Shown piece by piece: positions 61,601 through 64,000 of a stretch of 64,000 nt of DNA (positions are counted from its first letter, which is position 1; each line of letters starts with the position of its first letter). The notes beneath the pieces were generated by a model, which was not told the DNA's origin, made no database searches, and was given only the letters and a program-made list of their open reading frames with translations. The translations under genes and the position numbers were made by a program. Source of the stretch: JAWXCB01 sp034440455 (GTDB lineage: Bacteria; Bacteroidota; Bacteroidia; Chitinophagales; CAIOSU01); NCBI GenBank assembly GCA_034440455.1, contig JAWXCB010000047.1, positions 17,445 to 81,444 of the forward strand, written 5' to 3'.

Positions 61601-63028
61601 TTTGATGGTGTTGTTGAATTTGATGGAATCAAAACCGTGAAGAGCGAATCTGAAAAGGGCGAGAAGGTGGTGAAAGTAATCGGTCGCGGTGGTGAATTGA
61701 AAATCAACGATGCGAAAACGGGCAAGAACCTTACAACGAACAACGTGCCTTACGGTTCTGTGATGACAGTGAAGGACGGAGCGAAAGTGAGCAAGGGCGA
61801 TGTATTGTGTAAATGGGATCCGTTTAATGCGGTGATTCTTTCTGAAATGGAAGGGAAGATTAAGTTCGATAATGTGCTTGAAGGCATCACGTTCCGTGAA
61901 GAATCTGATGAGCAGACAGGACACAGAGAGAAGGTGATTATCGAATCGCGCGATAAGCGTAAAATTCCATCTATCAACGTAGTTGGAAAGAAAGAAGAAA
62001 TCAAGAACTACAATGTGCCTGTTGGAGCGCACGTAGTAGTGAATGATGGCGATGCGGTGAAAGCGGGCGATGTAATGGTGAAGATTCCACGTATTATCGG
62101 CAAGGTGCGCGACATCACGGGCGGTCTGCCGCGCGTAACGGAATTGTTTGAAGCAAGAAGCCCTGCAAATCCGGCTGTGGTTTCTGAAATTGACGGTGTG
62201 GCAAGTTTTGGCGGCATCAAGAGAGGAAACAGGGAAGTGATGATTGAGTCGAAAGACGGGCAGCAGAAGAAGTATCTCGTTCCGCTCACGAAGCATATCC
62301 TCGTGCAGGAAAATGACTTCATCCGCGCAGGCTCACCGCTTTCTGACGGTTCGATTACCCCAAATGATATTCTCTCCATCAAAGGACCAGCAGCAGTGCA
62401 GGGATATTTGGTGAATGAAATTCAGGAAGTATATCGCTTGCAGGGCGTGAAAATCAATGACAAGCACATTGAAACCATTGTGCGCAGAATGATGCGCAAG
62501 GTGGTGATTATTGACGCAGGCGACACGCTCTTCCTTGAAGGCGATGCAACGGATAAATTCGACTTCATCGAAGAGAATGATAACCTCTATGACAAGAAAG
62601 TTATTACCGAAACGGGCGATTCACAGAACCTGAAGAAAGGACAAATTGTGACCACGCGCCAGTTCAGGGAAGAGAATTCAATTTTGAGAAGAAGCGATAA
62701 GAAGCTCGTGGAAGTGCGTGATGCAGTTTCTGCAACTTCGTATCCGTTGTTGCAGGGTATCACACGCGCTTCGTTAGGCACGAAGAGTTGGATTTCTGCG
62801 GCATCGTTCCAGGAAACTACGAAGGTGCTCAGCACCAACTCGATTGCGGCTTCGGCAGATTACCTCATCGGCTTGAAGGAAAATGTGATTATCGGTCACA
62901 AGATTCCGGCAGGCACGGGCTTGAGGGAATTTGACAAGCTCATCGTTGGCTCAAAGGAAGACCTCAGCAGAATGGAAGAAGCTGCAAAGGCGCGGAAGGA
63001 GAAAGACAAGAAAGTGGAAGTGGAATAA
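58697..63028 (+). CDS. rpoC: DNA-directed RNA polymerase subunit beta'
   Basis: This 1,443-residue beta' subunit contains the catalytic NADFDGDQM motif (about 476-484, three Asp for Mg), the N-terminal zinc site (CYCGKYKRIRYKGIVCDRCG), the bridge helix and trigger-loop region (GAVGT-like GARGSKEQIRQLGGMRGLM; SIGEPGTQLTLRTFH), the second zinc site (CETRQGVCVKCYGRNL) and a C-terminal Lys/Glu tail. A strong terminator lies just downstream at 63051-63088. It closes the secE-nusG-rpl-rpoBC operon. Confidence 0.98.
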   Translation: MPFAKQNKFNPNFTKIIIRLASPDDILEKSYGEIKKPETINYRTYKPEMDGLFCERIFGPTKDYECYCGKYKRIRYKGIVCDRCGVEVTEKKVRRERIGHIRLVVPVVHIWYFKSLPNKIGYMLGMSSKKLESIIYYERFVVIQVGAASEFTDAKGNKIENLALLTEEEYLEILEKLPKENQHLDDNDPKKFIARMGAEAVRDMLGRINLDDLSYALRNAAATETSQQRKAEALKRLGVVESFREANMHTENKPEWMIVQYLPVVPPELRPLVPLDGGRFASSDLNDLYRRVIIRNNRLKRLIEIKAPEVILRNEKRMLQEAVDSLFDNSRKSNAVKAEGGRALKSLSDVLKGKQGRFRQNLLGKRVDYSGRSVIVVGPELKLHECGLPKDMAAELFKPFVIRKLIERGIVKTVKSAKKLVDRKEPVIWDILENILKGHPVMLNRAPTLHRLSMQAFQPKLIEGKAIQLHPLVCTAFNADFDGDQMAVHVPLSYASILEAQLLMLSSHNILNPQNGAPVTLPSQDMVLGLYYLTKGKKSIGKEKMRGEGKAFYSNEEVIIAFNEGVVDLHAFIRVKAKVKNSETGKFEVKLIETTVGRVLFNETVPEEAGFLDRLMTKKVLGQVISYIITQTNVPRAAQFLDDIKNLGFRWAFRGGLSFKISDVIIPKEKTALLLKAQDEVDSVMDSYDQGFITNNERYNQTIDIWTRANTKLTETVLDHLKNDQNGFNSVYMMLDSGARGSKEQIRQLGGMRGLMQKPRKSGSTGAEIIENPILANLKEGLSVLEYFISTHGARKGLADTALKTADAGYLTRRLVDVAQDVVITEEDCGTVRGISTSALKDNEEVVEPLYDRIIGRVSLYDVTDPVSGELLVKAGQEINESIATKIDASAVETIEIRSVLTCETRQGVCVKCYGRNLATNRMAQQGDAVGIIAAQSIGEPGTQLTLRTFHVGGVAGNVATDSQMPSKFDGVVEFDGIKTVKSESEKGEKVVKVIGRGGELKINDAKTGKNLTTNNVPYGSVMTVKDGAKVSKGDVLCKWDPFNAVILSEMEGKIKFDNVLEGITFREESDEQTGHREKVIIESRDKRKIPSINVVGKKEEIKNYNVPVGAHVVVNDGDAVKAGDVMVKIPRIIGKVRDITGGLPRVTELFEARSPANPAVVSEIDGVASFGGIKRGNREVMIESKDGQQKKYLVPLTKHILVQENDFIRAGSPLSDGSITPNDILSIKGPAAVQGYLVNEIQEVYRLQGVKINDKHIETIVRRMMRKVVIIDAGDTLFLEGDATDKFDFIEENDNLYDKKVITETGDSQNLKKGQIVTTRQFREENSILRRSDKKLVEVRDAVSATSYPLLQGITRASLGTKSWISAASFQETTKVLSTNSIAASADYLIGLKENVIIGHKIPAGTGLREFDKLIVGSKEDLSRMEEAAKARKEKDKKVEVE

Positions 63029-63050
63029 TGGTTCTTTCCGTTTAAAAATA

Positions 63051-63088
63051 AAAACCTCCGGAGATATATTTCTTCGGAGGTTTTTTTT
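63051..63088 (+). terminator. Rho-independent terminator of the rpoBC operon
   Basis: AAAACCTCCG (63051-63060) pairs with CGGAGGTTTT (63075-63084), followed by a run of eight T (63081-63088). It lies 22 nt after the rpoC stop. The remaining sequence to 63180 has no gene that I can support. Confidence 0.93.
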
Positions 63089-63180
63089 ACCCGCATGTTT
63101 CCGGTTTATAACACGCGGGCTTCTTGTGATTTGCAGAACGCTATTTACAACAGTAAGTTTGAAGAGCAGCGTGGAATAAG

Positions 63181-63512
63181 TCAGTAATACAAAATCTTCG
63201 CAAGCCCGATTTTTATTTCATCGAGATGCCCGTCAGTGATTTCGCCCCAGCGTTTCATCAGCCGCTCCTGCGCAATCATACCACCTGATGCGTGAGCAGT
63301 TCTGAATCTTGCTGCAAGCCGTTGGCTTTATTGTTTTCGATCACAATGCCGCCCATAAAATTTTTCACTTTGCTGGTGATTGGGCAGATGATGGATTTGC
63401 CCGAATGCTTATTCATCGCGTTGCCGCTGATAATCACCACCGGGCAGATGCCGCGCTGCTCTTTCCCTATTGTAGGGTTGAGGTTGGCAAGCCGGATTTC
63501 TTTCTGCTTCAT
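63181..63512 (-). pseudogene. MazF/PemK-type toxin, frameshifted near its C-terminus
   Basis: The N-terminal 76 residues read as a MazF/PemK endoribonuclease: IRLANLNPTIGKEQRGICPVVIIS (the RP/RG-type loop), then SIICPITSKVKN and SELLTHQV. The frame ends at TGA 63276-63278 after 78 residues. Shifting by one base within 63279-63284 restores the expected tail (IAQERLMKRWGEITDG, then HLDEIKIGLAKILYY, stop at 63181-63183) and gives the normal length of 110 residues. The most likely cause is loss of one base between the codons for V and M. Its start overlaps the antitoxin stop by 4 nt (ATGA). As written the toxin would lack its C-terminal helix and is probably inactive. Confidence 0.85.
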
Positions 63513-63754
63513 GCGGGTTTCAAGTGCTTGAGGTAATCTTCAAGCCCCATTTCCGCAAGTTCTTTCATCTCTTTGTCCTTTGCGATGCGCTTGAATGATT
63601 TCACATACTCCGCGCGTTCTAAATCTTCGAGCAGCTTGCTGATCGCTTTTTCGATGAGTGATTTTTTTGTCACCTTCAGCTTGCCCGAAACTTTATCCAA
63701 CCGCTCCATGAGCTGGCGCGGCAGCTTGCTGGTATAAACTACTTCTTTTGCCAT
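63509..63754 (-). CDS. Ribbon-helix-helix antitoxin of a MazEF/PemIK-type pair
   Basis: This 81-residue protein has a ribbon-helix-helix N-terminus (VVYTSKLPRQLMERLDKVSGKLKVTKKSLIEKAISKLLEDLE, about 5-46), which binds operator DNA as a dimer, and a charged C-terminal tail (about 47-81) that would wrap and neutralise the toxin. The 4-nt overlap with the MazF-like gene is typical of antitoxin-first operons. The operator is probably in the upstream 50 nt, but I could not define it. Because the toxin is frameshifted, the antitoxin may be an orphan. Confidence 0.85.
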   Translation of the reverse strand: MAKEVVYTSKLPRQLMERLDKVSGKLKVTKKSLIEKAISKLLEDLERAEYVKSFKRIAKDKEMKELAEMGLEDYLKHLKPA

Positions 63755-63966
63755 ATTGCTGATTCGTATTTACAAATAAAAAATAAGCAGATTTTGTGAA
63801 GATTGACTCCGCAAATCTTTTTTCTGAAATGTGCCGTGCCTTGTTTTTTCAATTATTGCAAATAAATTTTACTTTAACGGCTTTCGTTGTGATTTGCTTT
63901 CATTAGACCTCTTCGGAAAATGTAATTCTCATTTAGAGAAAGCCTCTTTTGTTTATGATGCAGTTT
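63755..63966. other. Non-coding stretch at the right edge, no recognised feature
   Basis: About 210 nt upstream of the antitoxin gene carry no credible gene in any frame. The sequence is AT-rich and probably holds the antitoxin promoter on the minus strand, but no motif is clear. Confidence 0.5.
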
Positions 63967-64000
63967 GGACTCCCCTCTCCAAATGGAGAGGGGGCGGGGG
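63967..64000. repeat. Palindromic intergenic repeat, GGACTCCC-CTCTCC type, copy 3 (cut by window edge)
   Basis: GGACTCCCCTCTCCAAATGG followed by AGAGGGGGCGGGG matches the copies at 11555-11591 and in the right half of 1792-1910. The window ends before the GTGAGGC end of the element. Confidence 0.7.

Noticed and set aside
61244..62296. 350-codon minus-strand frame opposite rpoC
   Set aside because: It has no signal, domain or start context and lies entirely within the strongly conserved rpoC gene. The same applies to long frames opposite rpoB, tuf and clpX.

Overview
The window comes from a member of the Bacteroidota, probably an environmental lineage. The evidence is TonB-dependent receptors (TBDRs), type IX secretion (T9SS) cargo with C-terminal sorting domains, PorV/PorQ and GldL/GldM homologues, Bacteroidota promoter motifs (TTTG about 20 nt before TAnnTTTG), weak Shine-Dalgarno sequences, and the rpsU-xer-hpf-tRNA-tuf order. 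No rRNA, prophage, insertion sequence or CRISPR array was seen.

Layout. 1-7.2 kb: the 3' end of a TBDR gene, a large exported protein interrupted by one in-frame amber stop, and a PorV/PorQ-family outer-membrane protein. 7.4-13.3 kb: greA and a HIT gene, a TPP-riboswitch-controlled TBDR, a NadR-like kinase with a PnuC-type transporter, and an LD-carboxypeptidase, with several small palindromic repeats between and inside genes. 13.4-25.9 kb: metG, a two-gene nucleotidyltransferase module whose first 59-aa gene is easily missed, a T9SS cargo protein, purT, a penicillin-acylase-like hydrolase, a thioredoxin-like protein, an acyl-CoA dehydrogenase and clpX.

26-36 kb (minus strand) holds the most unusual locus. 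A gldL-like and a gldM-like gene (the proton-driven T9SS/gliding motor) are followed directly by two long paralogous outer-membrane proteins and a GT39-type membrane glycosyltransferase. The paralogues combine a beta-helix, an Ig-like segment, a PorG-like (DUF6089) barrel and calcium-type TSP3 repeats, and one adds an OmpA peptidoglycan-binding domain. The usual gldK and gldN partners are absent. The set looks like a motor with its own dedicated envelope-spanning partners. 36-47.8 kb: an MFS transporter, an unknown gene, apt, a second acyl-CoA dehydrogenase and two very large T9SS cargo genes 3 nt apart.

47.8-63.1 kb is the translation/transcription core: rpsU, a tyrosine recombinase, hpf, tRNA-Thr/Tyr/Gly/Thr, tuf, tRNA-Trp, secE, nusG, rplK, rplA, rplJ, rplL, rpoB, rpoC and a strong terminator. 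Inside the tRNA cluster a GIY-YIG nuclease gene sits between 30-nt direct repeats of the tRNA-Gly 3' end, with a decayed tRNA-Gly copy on either side. The window ends with a MazEF/PemIK-like pair whose toxin gene has a one-base frameshift.
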